64,000 bases of DNA from Euborellia annulipes (Eukaryota; Arthropoda; Insecta; Dermaptera; Anisolabididae). A model generated the notes under the pieces. That model did no database searches, had not been told where the DNA came from, and saw only the letters and a list, made by a program, of their open reading frames with translations. Every line of letters starts with the position of its first letter. The first letter of the stretch is position 1. The DNA is taken from the NCBI GenBank assembly GCA_023213315.1, contig JAKCPI010003243.1, positions 1 to 64,000 on the forward strand, given 5' to 3'. The position numbers were made by a program, and so were the translations under genes. Shown here one piece after another: positions 32,876 to 43,964 of this stretch.

Positions 32876-33616
32876 TATAAAGTTATTTTCTGCCAAAATT
32901 ACCAAAAGCCTAGCCTGCATCTATTATCATTCATATTACTTGACACGCCACATCCTTTTGTATAATTTTAATGAATTTTATCGAGAATTTGTGTCGACTG
33001 ATCATGACATAATTTGTGTCTCTGAGACTTGGTTGAAGCCACATATAAGCGACAATTGTGTATTTTTGCGGGGTTATCACCTTTTAAGACATGATCGTGT
33101 GAACCGCAATGAGTAAGGAGTCGGAGTTTATGTTAGGGAAGATATTGGGGTAAACTTATTTCAAAATCTAATGAAAATGTTTCGTTCAGACCCGGGTACT
33201 TAATTTTTCAATTAACAATTAACAATTTTAAGGTATTACTGACAGTCTGTTATAGGCCGCCCAAGATAGGATATCTCTAGGACCTGGAGGAGGAGCTGAC
33301 CCACTTTCTGTTTCTTTATAAGTATTTTGTGATAGTCTGTGACTTTAATACCGACATGAAGGGCTCTCAAAGGAATCATGATTATTATATTTAACTAATA
33401 TGTTGCGATCCCTCAATCTTCATCTTCTTGATCTCGGGGCTACCCATCATACGGCTACCTGGCACACATTGTTAGATTTGTTTATTGTTAATGATCTGGA
33501 AATTGTCCAGGATTGTGGTCAGATAGAACTTTCGGGGATCTCAAACCACGATCTGATATTTGCCAAATTAACATTTCAAATACCAATTTATAGGGAGATA
33601 GAATTTACTAATAATA

Positions 33617-33840
33617 CAAAAGGATGTGGCGTGCCAAGTAATATAAATGATAATAGGTGTAGGCAAATGTTTCGCTCCGAAATCTCAACTAGTATGTGGC
33701 ATTAGAGTGAGGTATAATATCATTATTAATTTGATTTCTATATTTAAATATGTACAAACTCACTCTAATTATTTTATTTTATTTGTACAGCCGATGATAA
33801 AGAAGTGCTAACTAGTATTATTATTTAATAGAAGTTTCCT
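33617..33840 (-). repeat. Partial second copy of P4, inverted
   Basis: GGATGTGGCGTGCCAAGTAA and GATAATAGGTGTAGGC are the complement of the P4 tail and arm end. ATGTGGCATTAGAGTGAG follows, with a decayed core (CCGATGATAAAGAAGTGC) at 33790-33810. It joins the end of the LINE endonuclease at ~33617. Confidence 0.65.
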
Positions 33841-34489
33841 ACGTTTTTGTTTAAAATTTTTTTTATTATTTACTCTTTTACTTAATAAAATAAAAATGTA
33901 TTTTTGAATAACAGCCCCGAAAAAAATAAAATGAAAAGTAAAAATCATCTGGCAAAATTTTAAAAATCCGTAATTAATCAACTTCTTGGGAGGGAATTTA
34001 ATTAAAAAAAAAAAAAAATACAGACTATTTAATAACTGTGGATGCTGTTAGAAAAGAACTCCCAAGCTGCTTGGGATGGTAATTTGAACTTCAGATAATG
34101 GCAAGTTCCTTTCTCATTTCCGAAATCATTTCAAAATTTTAAAAGATTATGAATTGTTTTCTTTCAAAATGTCATACATAGCCTATTAGTGTCATTTTGT
34201 TTCTTATTTTTATTTTTTATTTTTTTATTTGAAACTTTTTTCCTTATTCCTTATTATAAGGGTTTACATTTTGTTCATCCATATCAAATAATTCGACTAA
34301 TGTTGTTATTTATAATTAACTGCTGAGGAAGGAAATCCATATTGAAAATTAGTCCAACTTATTCCTTATAATATTTTAAGTCTTTTTCAGCATCTGAGGC
34401 CATTTATTTATTTAAATAATAATTGGTAACTACTCCTAAAAACAGACACTACCTTCGAATGTTGAACCAATAACCAATTATATGTCTGC
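33841..34489. other. AT-rich spacer
   Basis: No gene or shared repeat recognised. Confidence 0.4.
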
Positions 34490-34639
34490 TTTCACATTGG
34501 ATTAACTGAACCGATCAAATTTGATCTATTCAAACAGTTGAATTCAACCGGTTGAGTGTTTTGTTTTCACATTATCAATCAATCGATAGCTGCCATTGTA
34601 AACAATCAATTCGATCGGTTAAGGTGCACTAATGTGAAA
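34490..34639. mobile_element. Short MITE with TTTCACATT ends
   Basis: Left TTTCACATTGGATTAACTGA then ACCGATC; right GATCGGTTAAGGTGCACTAA then TGTGAAA. 150 bp, imperfect inverted ends, no coding. Confidence 0.6.
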
Positions 34640-35159
34640 CCATCCTTAATGAAATCGTACATTAAACATAGTCATTAAATGGGTGGATATAGGCTAATCG
34701 AAAACGCCCAAGTGTATATGTTATTTAACAGGTAGTGTTTTAAGGTATTAAGATGAACCGAAATTTCTTAGGATTCATTAAGGATTTTTATTGTCTGATC
34801 TTGCCCCATATATAATAATTATAAATATGCATGATTTATTAAATTTGTTGACAAAATATAATATATTTATATGGACAAAATTTTAATAAAAAGTGAGTGT
34901 TTTAAGATTCTAATGAAGGTGCGCTATCCAAAGGTATTTAATATATTTTATAAAATTGTCTCCATGTTGGCTGCATCTCCTGCTTTCCTCGGCTCATGTT
35001 TCATCGTCCTCCTCTATCTTACACTATATTCTTCGGATAATAATACTCGGGCACATTAATTCTATTCGTGTGACAGGTCGGAAATGTGACTAACCATGAA
35101 ATATTACACTCACCGTTCTTATGTGGTCCTTTGCAGCCCTCCGAAAGCTTTAGCGAAAC
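34640..35159. other. AT-rich spacer
   Basis: No element recognised; a 62-codon frame at 34871-35059 has no known motif. Confidence 0.35.
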
Positions 35160-35300
35160 CCACGAAAAGAATAACATTAGCGAAATTAGCAACCGAGGGG
35201 CTCAGGATTCCTTCTCATCCCACAGGGTCTTCTCTCTTTCTCTTTTCTCTCTCTTCAGCAGGATTGTAAAAGAGGAGCGTTAATTGGTGTGGTCTGGGGG
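35160..35300 (-). repeat. Repeat shared (inverted) with 28.26-28.37 kb
   Basis: ATAACATTAGCGAAATTAG through GCGTTAATTGGTGTGGTC, with a pyrimidine-rich middle (35222-35258). The complement of both ends is present at 28258-28365. Confidence 0.6.
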
Positions 35301-35510
35301 TTTATAATATATACCACCTCGTCAAGTATTTAGAAATTATTCTCCTTTTTATTTAACGGTGTAATCATTTATGATTGTCACTGAGGTAATTTTTTATACG
35401 TTATATCTTTAATATATTATTATATCATCGCAGAGTTTAAGAATTCATTTTATATTTTCTTTAAAAGAATAGAATTATTTGCAAATGTTATTTCTCGGCG
35501 TCTCTTAACA

Positions 35511-36287
35511 CGGCAGGTCCAAAATCCAAATTGGCCCGGCACCGATCCAGAACTCGCCGTGTATGGGGAAACCGAGTTGGCTCGCGACCATCAGGAGGCT
35601 CTGCCGGATTTCCATCCGCGCCGAAATCCACAGAGCCAAATCCACGAGTCTTAGATTTGTCCTAGCCGTGTATGGTAGTTCACCGATCCAGAGCCAAAAC
35701 ATGTGCAGCGTTGCCAGATTCATATTTATTTTTTTTAGATCCTTTCTTAAATTTTCTGAAGATTAGAGTGATTATTTAAATATTTTTTAAATCATTTTTT
35801 TTTTTAACAAAATTTTGAAAAAGTACTAAAATTATGATAATTATGAGTGACATGACTTTTTTGGGGGGGAAGTTCATATGATCATTGGTAACCATTCATC
35901 CCGCATTTTGAGGGGCAATTTTGCATTTTGATTCAATGGCCCGCAAAATTTTCTACATTTAATTTGTAACTGTTTCTTCACTTGTGTTTAAGATTTAAAT
36001 AGAAATTGTCACTTATTAAAAATTATTTAAATTATTTATTTTTCATAATATATGATGACATATTGGGATATTTTTATACAATTGTTCATTTTGTTGTATT
36101 AAAAGAAATTCTAATTAAAAAAAGCACAGATGTGACGAGCTACAAAGGTACTAACCTTTATTTACTCTTAAATGTCAAATTTCAAACGGGCCTACTTGGC
36201 CTACTTGGCCGTGTATGACCCCCTATTTTGGATCTGTCGAAAATGGACTCGCACAAATTGGCTCGGTCTAAATGGATCTGCCGTGTA
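35511..36287. mobile_element. Possible DNA element with ACACGGCAGGTCC ends
   Basis: ACACGGCAGGTCC at the left and GGATCTGCCGTGT at the right are near-complementary. Related phrases (GCCGTGTATGG, GATCCAGAGCC, TTGGCTCG) recur inside. The left 230 bp are GC-rich, the centre AT-rich. No clear TSD. Confidence 0.5.
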
Positions 36288-37914
36288 TGCCCGCCTTTAT
36301 GGATAACAAATTTTGTTCTAATTGGCAAAATAAAATTGGCTTAAATAAAAGGTAGTACAACTAAATAAAAATTCTTGTTTTGGGTTAAACTGTAGTTTAT
36401 TTATACTGTGTATGAAAATAAATCAGTTTGACCTAATGGCTATCAATTAATTTATAAACAGCTTCAGATGCGGAAAAAGACCAAAATAAAAATCTTAGGA
36501 AACTTAAAATTCATCTGATTTTATATCAAAAATTTTAGAGAGATTTAGAACAAAAAAAGCTTCGCGTTGATAAATTGAAAATTCACCATCTGAATACTAA
36601 AAAAAAACAAATTTGAATCTTAAAGTTTTTTTTTGTTCACAGTCTAGATTGGTTCTCTGGTGACCCAACTCTTTTAAAAATAAATTACTTTCAAAGGCGT
36701 AATCGTGTTAATTTGATTCTTGTAAAATTAAATTTTTTATTCTGTAACAAGCTATAATTAAAGGTATTTTTTTAATAAAAAATTGATTAAAAAATGAATC
36801 ATTTATTCAGTTCGTATTTTTTAAATTATTCAATGCTATTTGTTATAAAAAAAATGCTCAATCAATTTCAATTAATATAAATATTTTTCAGAAAAATTTT
36901 CCAAATTTATAAATTAATTTCGATGCCTATAATTTTATATTCATGATGAGTGATGTTGAAATAATTTTTTTTTTTTTTTAGAAAATATCTAGCAATAAAT
37001 TCATATTGACATTTAATGTTGATTAGTAAATTCCAGTATGAAATTTAATTAAATAAACGATATACATGTTAATAAATAATTGTATTCATTATTAAGAAAT
37101 TGATATATAACATCGCAGATGTTACACTATCTCATTTATATGGTTTTAAAATTATATAGAATTCCGTTAAAAACAAATGATGTATAATTATTTATTCTAG
37201 ACGTTATCCTAGTCACGTAATTGTGTTAAATGAATGGATGAATGATAATGAATGAGACGTGGAAAGAATCAGAGTGGAAGTATCAATGATTCCTTTTAAA
37301 TTCCATAAAGAGAGTAAAAGAAATGTATAAATTTTTTTTTAAATTATATATCGTTATTTAGGAATTCATTTAATGAGGAATAAAAAACATCGACCTATAA
37401 GACAGCAATTTTTGACTAGAATTTAAAAACAAAACTTTCTCTCAATCTATATATTGCATATATAGGTTAAGAGAAATTTAAAAAAAAAATTATTATTTTT
37501 GAAAAGTAATAAACAGATATTTAATTTTTGTTTGCTGGAAGTTAGGCAACAAAACTCATTAATGATTTTTTTACTTTCTCTTATTTTTTGATTAATTCTT
37601 CGCGATCATCGATCTATAGTTGTTAATTTTAAAGCAGAATTAATAAGCATGACTATTACGCTTTTGACATGTACAATGGAGCAATTAATATTTATTTATT
37701 CATTCATGGTTAAAATTTAACCATAAGTTAGCTAACATCGGAACCGTTAACAAGAATTTTCTTGACCTTTGATTATTATACTACATTCTACTATGAATAT
37801 TAGGGGTATGACTTTTACAACCTGGTATCCCTGTATCATAATTTGATGAACTTTTACTAAAAATTAAATAAAATCATACTTTTAAGGTGATTTTAATAAT
37901 TTGTTTATCAGATT
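36288..37914. other. AT-rich region with a RepA end fragment
   Basis: A short piece of the RepA 3' terminus (CTTTCTCTCAATCTATATAT..TATAGG) lies at 37435-37475 and another (TTTTTACTTTCTCTTATTTT) at 37567-37588. Nothing else recognised. Confidence 0.45.
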
Positions 37915-38046
37915 TTTACTTTCTCTTACCTCTATATATGTTAATATTTATAGAGAGAAAGTATTGGGTTATTCGATGTCTAGATTTTGATGGATAAATA
38001 CGTTTTAGGTCCCCTGAATCCAAAAAAGTGGTTTTTGCAACATGGT

Positions 38047-38085
<39 letters not shown>

Positions 38086-38484
38086 CTGTGAACAAAATAT
38101 CTCAAGAACTAGAAGATTGAAATTTTATATTTAATTTTTTATTTTATATCCCTGGGACGCAACACGAAGTTTTTGAGCAAAATTGGCCAAAAAGTACTAA
38201 TACTTTACTGATGTACTTTTTCAGTTTTTTCGATTTTCTCAAAATTCGCTGTAACGATTTTGATTAAAATGCAAAATTTCATTATTTTTTAGATGCCCTT
38301 TAAAATGGTTATTCTCATTTTGTTCTAAAAATTGTTCGAAGACCACTTTACTCTTGTACATCATAGGAAGAGAGGAAAAATGGTTGGTAACAAAATATAA
38401 ATATTTTCCCAACTTAATAAATTTTATTGTATATCTTGAATTCTAATATATCTGCGGAAACTAAACATATCTCGATACAAAAAA
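37915..38484 (-). repeat. RepA interspersed repeat, - copy
   Basis: TTTACTTTCTCTTACCTCTA and ATAGAGAGAAAGTATTGGG, CCCCTGAATCCAAAAAAGTG, a (GT)n run of about 36 nt (38047-38082), AAAGTACTAATACTTTACTG, TTCTCAAAATTCGCTGTAAC, GGTTGGTAACAAAATATAAA, up to the hairpin at 38485. Confidence 0.8.
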
Positions 38485-38566
38485 TCTGGTGTGACAAGCA
38501 AAGAACACCACTTTTGATTACGGAATGTAAGAGAAATTTAGGTGCTGTGTGACCAGTCACAGCAGA
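38485..38566. repeat. RepA-associated hairpin, copy 4
   Basis: TCTGGTGTGACAAGCAAAGA with GACCAGTCACAGCAGA; inner stem and loop decayed. Confidence 0.75.
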
Positions 38567-38999
38567 TTTTTTGCCTATTTTTTGAAGTCACTGTAAATAG
38601 ATATGAAATTGAGCACAAGCTTTAGACTCACATATATAGGGTGATTAAAGACACAAGGAAGTCAAATATTCTAGGTAATGTCATTGAGGATGAATATCAG
38701 TGGGAGGTTGTCCTTGTTGAGGGAGGAGACGTACAATTCTTCCACTTTGATCGCAAGCTCACAACATTGGTTGCTTAGGCAATGTTGATTGGAAATTCAT
38801 CTATTTTCCAGTGGGTTTTCAAGAAATTGAACCCCTCTGATTCAGAGCTGTAGATAGTTCATCAAAATCTTCAACCCGAAAGCATTGGCTGCTAATTTAA
38901 TGATCAGCCCATTACGTGTAGTTAGAAAAGAATACTAACAGGTGACGTATTTACTCAAAAAGTTGATAGAAATCTACAATTTTAGTGTAATGAGTATAT
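38567..38999. other. Unassigned sequence
   Basis: Less AT-rich than average (38690-38830), no repeat or gene recognised. Confidence 0.35.
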
Positions 39000-39205
39000 A
39001 CCAATTTCATCGATCTGGTTGCTTGCATTTTGAAGCAATCGTGTTCACACACACAGACAGACACACAGACATAATGCCAAAAATGGGTTTTGTGGACTCA
39101 GGGAGGTCTAAAACGTGGAGAAACATCAAAATCTCGAAGTCGAATTTTTTTACGATTACAATACTTTCTCTTTATATTCAATACGAGAAAGCAAAAATGG
39201 GTATA
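39000..39205 (+). repeat. RepA-related fragment, + orientation
   Basis: A CA/CAGA run, ATAATGCCAAAAATGGGTTT, GGACTCAGGGAGGTCTAAAA, CATCAAAATCTCGAAGTCGA and ATACTTTCTCTTTATATTC. A more distant subfamily of RepA. Confidence 0.6.
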
Positions 39206-39337
39206 ACGTGATCAAAATACATCCTAGACATAGAAACATAGACCTAGACATTTTATTTATATCTTTGAAATATTTTCTTTTTTTTTTAAGTAAATAATAA
39301 AAAAATAAATTTTTTTTTAATATAACTTCGAATAAAA

Positions 39338-40506
39338 CAGTGGTTCCCAACCTTTTTTGAGCTATCGCCCCTTTCTGGAGGTTGACTAACACCACCCCCC
39401 CCCCTTTACATTTTCATTGTATGCCTAATTTTAATTTGAAGTAAAGTGTAAATAATAAAGCAGTTTTATTATTTTAAACAATTTTATTACCGTAGGCCTA
39501 TATACAGGGCCGCAGACAGACTTGACAGGCCCCGGGGCTACTTAGTAATACGCCCCCCCCCCAAAAAAAAAAAAAAAAAAAAAAACTTAAAGTTTTCTTT
39601 TTTTAGTATGTAAAAGGCTATTGTGGCCTTCATGCCAACACTTTTTTACACAGTTTTTGACACATCTTTTGAAATAGTTATAGGTTTATACATAGCTTAC
39701 AATATTTATTTAAATAAAGTTATATAAATTTTTTTCAAAATTTCCTAAACAAAGAGTTACAAAGTTTTAATTTATCGAGGCCAGATTTGGACAGACGTTT
39801 TCCGGGGGAATCTGGGGGTATGGAGAATTTTTTGAAAATTAGCCACTGAAATCTGCGTTTTTAGCTATCCTGAGTCGTGAAAAATATCAAACTTGATTTG
39901 AGCTTAAAGGGCCCGGGGCCCTGAGGAAAAAAAATTCAAGAAAATTTTTTTTAATTGAAATATAAGATTTGAGCTAAAAGTGACGTTTCAATTCTAGATT
40001 GAAATTATCTTCAGACTATTTTATTTTTATGATAATATTTTGTCCTCTTCTATCCTGACCCAAGGGCGGATCCAGAGGTGTTTCTCGGGGGGGGGGGGGG
40101 GGTAATCTGGTGTGACTCGTCGCACAGCACACTATTTTTTTTTAATTTCGGTAATTTAAAAGCGCATTCTGTACTTGTTTGCCAGAATATAAATACACAT
40201 CAAATTTTTAAGTATTAATTTTAAAAATTTTACATTAAAAATAAATTTTTTTGCGAAAAAAAGGTATTTTTTTCGAATCTCGGGGGGGGGGTAATTACCC
40301 CCTTTACCCCCCCCCCCCTTGTATCCGCCCTTGTCCTGACCATCCTGTAAATAAGAGATTTTTCTCTTTGATTTTTATTTTTTTAAATTTTAGTAAACTA
40401 ATAATTTTTCTCCCTTTGAATACTCATCGCCCCCCAATCGCCCCCCGCTTATTTATCGCCCCCCTGAAAACCCAAATCGCGATCGCCCCCAGGTTGGGAA
40501 CCACTG
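39338..40506. mobile_element. hAT (Charlie-like) non-autonomous element, exact 8-bp TSD
   Basis: Ends CAGTGGTTCCCAACCT and AGGTTGGGAACCACTG, flanked by GAATAAAA (39330-39337, 40507-40514). CAGTGGTT..CAACC ends are typical of the hAT-Charlie group. The inner flanks hold 'ATCGCCCC' repeats. A second hAT MITE sits inside at 40061-40333. Another possible insert begins CAGGGCCGCAGAC at 39505 and ends GGGCCCTG near 39933, without a TSD I can confirm. No transposase. Confidence 0.88.
40061..40333 (-). mobile_element. hAT-type MITE (family H1), second copy, exact 8-bp TSD
   Basis: Begins CAAGGGCGGATCCAGAGG, ends GTATCCGCCCTTG, flanked by TCCTGACC (40053-40060, 40334-40341). Opposite orientation to 5890-6164 and closely similar throughout, including the TAATCTGGTGTGACTCGTCG half-hairpin. 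An 18-G run at 40089 and several C runs are G-quadruplex candidates. Confidence 0.9.
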
Positions 40507-40514
40507 GAATAAAA

Positions 40515-41256
40515 CTTGAAAAAAATATGGGCATTGAATATATAATATAATAATAAATAATGAGTTTATTGATAGACAATAATTACAAGACATAACATTA
40601 ATTGAATTACACTAAAAATCCACAATAAATCCCTTCTATTGTTTATAATATATTTTTTAAGTGCATTTTTAAATTGATTTACATTATTTACAATTTTTTT
40701 GAAGTTGCTCCGTCTTCTTAATCAGAGTTAATCACATATCACTCAACCCTAAGGCTAATAGCTTGTGATTAATGAGAAAGAGAGAAAGGAAAACTTTCCA
40801 ATTACGTTGCTAATTTTTTTGAATAACAATCAGTTTACAAAAATATCCTGGGCATTATTTTTTTCATTTTTAATCTTTGTTTTCCTGGCATATTTTTTGT
40901 CCCCGATTATAATGTTATACTGTATAAAAGAAATTTCAGCTTTGTTTAATTTATTATCTACTGTAATAAAAAAGGGTTAATTTATCATTTGTTTTAATCA
41001 ATTGGGCTTTATCAAATTCTGCTTCTCTGGCACAACATTCCTCTTTCTCTCTCTCTTAGCAAACACATAAATACGGCCCTGTTAATAGCACCAATCTAAA
41101 TTTTCCAAATGATAATTAATTATCATTTTGGTATTAATAAATAATATATGAAAGTCGAGTATTTACAATATCAAATATTAAACAGAAAAATTAATAAATA
41201 AAGATCTATGCCAGATGAGAATTTGTTTGTAAGAAAGTAATATATATATTTGTACA
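40515..41256. other. AT-rich spacer
   Basis: No gene or shared repeat recognised. CTCTTTCTCTCTCTC run near 41040. Confidence 0.4.
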
Positions 41257-41320
41257 GTGAGCGCCACAATTAAGTCCCCACCCAGGGTTACCTGTCTTTA
41301 GAGCCTTACGCGTAGGCATC
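41257..41320 (-). repeat. Fragment of foldback MITE M1
   Basis: GTACAGTGAGCGCCACAATT, AAGTCCCCACC and TAGAGCCTTA match the end of the elements at 5828-6238 and 59336-59575, inverted. Confidence 0.65.
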
Positions 41321-42498
41321 CATTTACGGAGGTCTGTCTATAATTGACATTCCCCCTTCAATTCTATAATCTCTATATTTTAATTTGGAAACCAGTGAAT
41401 TGATCTGATTTTAAAAATGTGGCTTATAAAAACGTGAAAAAATAACATAAAATATTTCAGATAGCAGCAGTTGCGTCAATATTTAAAATTAAATATCTGG
41501 CTACGAACTTGTTTCTTAACCATAACTTTTCTATTATTATTATTTATTTATAGGATCGAATACAGTATTAGAACAAATTTTAAAAATATATTAAATGAGT
41601 GGAATATACAAAAACTCTTTTTAGTAGATGGGTAAAAATGTCCGTCTAAGACAGATCGGGTAACTCGTGCTCGACTTTGATATCATTTAATCCAACTTGT
41701 TTATAAACACATAGATAATGTTTGCAAGTTTCTCCAATATTATTTTTGAAATTTACCCAACTTTTTAATCTCCTTTCGAATGAACTTAAGAGAGAGAGAG
41801 AGTTAGAGATGTAATTTAATTTGCAGCTAAAGTCAGTTCTTTAGCAAGACTGCTTCTCCCTACTCCACCATTGATAACGTCACTTAAGATTCAAGATCTG
41901 CTCCTCGGAGGTTTTAATGCTGGCTTGCATATTACAAAGTATGCTCTGAATAGATGTACCTTGACACTTAATAATAGCTGCAACTTATGATGAATTGAGT
42001 TAAATGAATAACCAGGACATGAACCATTTATATTCGCAAAAAATGCTATTTATCAATATGGCGACCCGCTTTGGGCCTCAGCCGCTTGAGGCGTTCGCGT
42101 CGCTGTTATTTTTCATTCTGCCTGCGGGGTGATGGGGAAGGGGTGGAGGGGGCAACGTCGGCTTTTCTTAAATTCAATTAGAGTTCCAAGTTAGAGTCAA
42201 GGGGCTGCTCGTATGCCGAGCATCTTGCAATTTTTGATCAAGATGCGAAACTATTCTTTTATTCTTACCCGACATTCAACCTAGTAATATTTTCAACAAT
42301 CGTATCAAAATATAAAAAGAATAAATGAATTTAAATAAATTTTATCACTCAGGGCATCTGAGTGTTTGAAGAAATAGTTTAAGAACAAATGCCATTCATA
42401 TAACATAAAATAAAACAATTTTCTTGAAAAAAATAGGGGGTAGGTAAAATTTTTTCCCATAGATAAATTAATCAAAATGTGTAAATTTTATGAAAAAA
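41321..42498. other. Mostly AT-rich; GC patch at 42.05-42.17 kb
   Basis: No gene recognised. The GC-rich patch (GCGACCCGCTTTGGGCCTCA onward) has several CpGs and a G-rich run (GGGGAAGGGGTGGAGGGGG) but no reading frame or repeat match. Confidence 0.4.
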
Positions 42499-43172
42499 AT
42501 CTGGTGTGACTGGTCGCACAGCACACAATTTTATGATAATTTTGTGTGAGAGAGAGATATGTTTTCTCCGAAACAATTAAAGACAGAAATAAAATAAAAA
42601 TAAATGGGAATTTAATTAATAATTGATTTTTAATCTAATAAAAAGAAAAAGATTTAAATTCGGTTACCATGGCAACCATTTCTCCTATCTTTCCTATGAA
42701 GAACAAGAGTAAAGTGGTCTTCAGAAGATTTCAACGGCAAAATGAGAATATACATTTTAAAGAACATCTAAAAAATATTTGATTTATGAATTTAAAAAAA
42801 AATCCTTGGAGGGAATTTTGAGAAATTCGAAAAAAACTGAAAAAGTACATCAGTAAAGTACTAGTACTTTTTGGCCGATTTTGTTCAAAAGCTTATTTTG
42901 AGCGTCTGGGAAGGTACCTAAGTTAAATATAAAATTTCAATCCGGTAGCTCAATTCCTTCATGCTAAAAATCGTTACACACATACAGACACACAGACACA
43001 CACACACAGACACACACACACACACACAGACCAATTTGCGGGACCTACTTTTTTGGACTCAGGGGACCTCAAAACATGTATATCCATCAAAATCTCGACA
43101 TCGAATTTTTGATATGATAGCAATAGTTTATCTCTCTATATATTTCATATATAGGGTAAGAGAAAGTAAAAT
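42499..43172 (+). repeat. RepA interspersed repeat, + copy, second subfamily
   Basis: Left half of the hairpin (TCTGGTGTGACTGGTCGCAC), then GAGAGATATGTTTTCTCCGA and AACAATTAAAGACAGAAAT, which mark a subfamily shared with 63308-63960. The usual GGTTACCATGGCAACC, CATCAGTAAAGTACTAGTAC, CA-run (42976-43030), GGACCTCAAAACATGTATAT and terminal TATTTCATATATAGGG then TAAGAGAAAGTA follow. Confidence 0.8.
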
Positions 43173-43260
43173 GCGCTAACCAGGTATAGACATTAAGGGG
43201 CATTTAAAAAACGAATCTAATAAAATAAATAATTAAAGTATTTAATTTAATTATATAAAT

Positions 43261-43344
43261 AAAAATAGGCAACCTAATTGTAAAACTTTCCCGCTCTTAA
43301 TAGTTGTGTAGCGGGAAAGTTTTGTCACTTTGTTGCCTATTTTT
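43261..43344. repeat. 84-bp hairpin MITE
   Basis: AAAAATAGGCAAC and AAAACTTTCCCGCT pair with AGCGGGAAAGTTTT and GTTGCCTATTTTT around a short loop. No TSD determined. Confidence 0.65.
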
Positions 43345-43964
43345 TTCCAAAAAATGTCATGTTGAAAAAAAATCAAAGTTAACAACCCAAAAATCGTTTT
43401 GTTGATGTAATGCGATTAAGCACATTATACAGTAAGAAGAATGAAATTCATTAAACTTATTGTTTTTTTACATGTATAAGAGGGCTTTAAAATATTTTTT
43501 TTTGTGAGTTTATAATCAAGCAAATAGAATACTCTATCCTTCAATCCGAAATTGCATCTAGTTTTTTTGTCATAGATACTAATATTTAAAAAAAATAGCA
43601 AATCGAGCCATATGTTTTAACTCCTGTAATAGAAAATAATTGTATTAGTCTTTGATCTAATTGAAATATTTATCAATTTAAAATTATGAATATTTTAAGA
43701 TTATAAATAGTGTATTTACCTTTTTCAAGCTAGTGTTATTGGTTTATTTTCATTTCTTCTTTTATATTTTCACAATTTAAATTGATTCACAAAAAAAAAA
43801 AAAAAAATTAAGTTTCCATTTACTATAGAAAACGTAAATGAAAATATTGTAGGAGGCGAAAATAGGATCGGGAGAGGATCTTGGCTCATGCTTTTAGAAA
43901 AGATTATTTTATTAGCATGGGCCGGCCGGCCCTTTAAACGGCCGACACCCGGGAACAATCAGTA
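43345..43964. other. AT-rich spacer
   Basis: A GGCCGGCCGGCCC patch at 43920 followed by AACGGCCGAC is the only GC feature. No gene. Confidence 0.35.

Larger units (their letters stand above)
32601..32962 (+). mobile_element. Palindromic element P4, 14-bp TSD
   Basis: Exactly bounded by TAATTTTAATGAAT at 32587-32600 and 32963-32976. Inverted arms (AATAGGTGCAGGCTATGC on the left, its near complement at 32906-32938) flank a centre near 32745. A ~28-nt unpaired tail with TGACACGCCACATCC follows the right arm. Each arm carries a hammerhead-like motif. A partial copy lies at 33617-33840. A long TSD argues for target-primed reverse transcription rather than a DNA transposase. Confidence 0.85.
30311..33620 (+). 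mobile_element. LINE copy 2 (5' part), broken by nested insertions
   Basis: In order: a leader (30311-30430), an ORF1 start, decayed ORF1 (to ~30900), a T-rich linker, the beginning of an APE-type endonuclease (31020-31083), insertions, then the rest of the endonuclease (32977-33620). The first insertion is 31086-32578 and the second 32601-32962. With both and their duplicated bases removed, the endonuclease frame is continuous across the join except for one stop. Same orientation as copy 1 and plausibly the same family. Confidence 0.75.
31020..33620 (+). pseudogene. APE-type endonuclease of LINE copy 2, split
   Basis: Left piece: LRIALVNAQS at about 31056-31083, the usual opening of LINE endonucleases. 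Right piece from 32964: EFVSTDHDIICVSETWLKP with the catalytic Glu in SETWL, then GVGVYVREDIGV after a stop, YRPP, a CDFN box near 33340, and (shifted frame, 33400-33620) TWHTLLDLFIVND and GISNHDLIF, where SDH has become SNH. At least two stops and two frameshifts, besides two inserted elements, make it dead. Confidence 0.75.

Noticed and set aside
39505..39935. Third nested hAT element with CAGGGCC ends
   Set aside because: Ends are only partly complementary and no 8-bp TSD was found.
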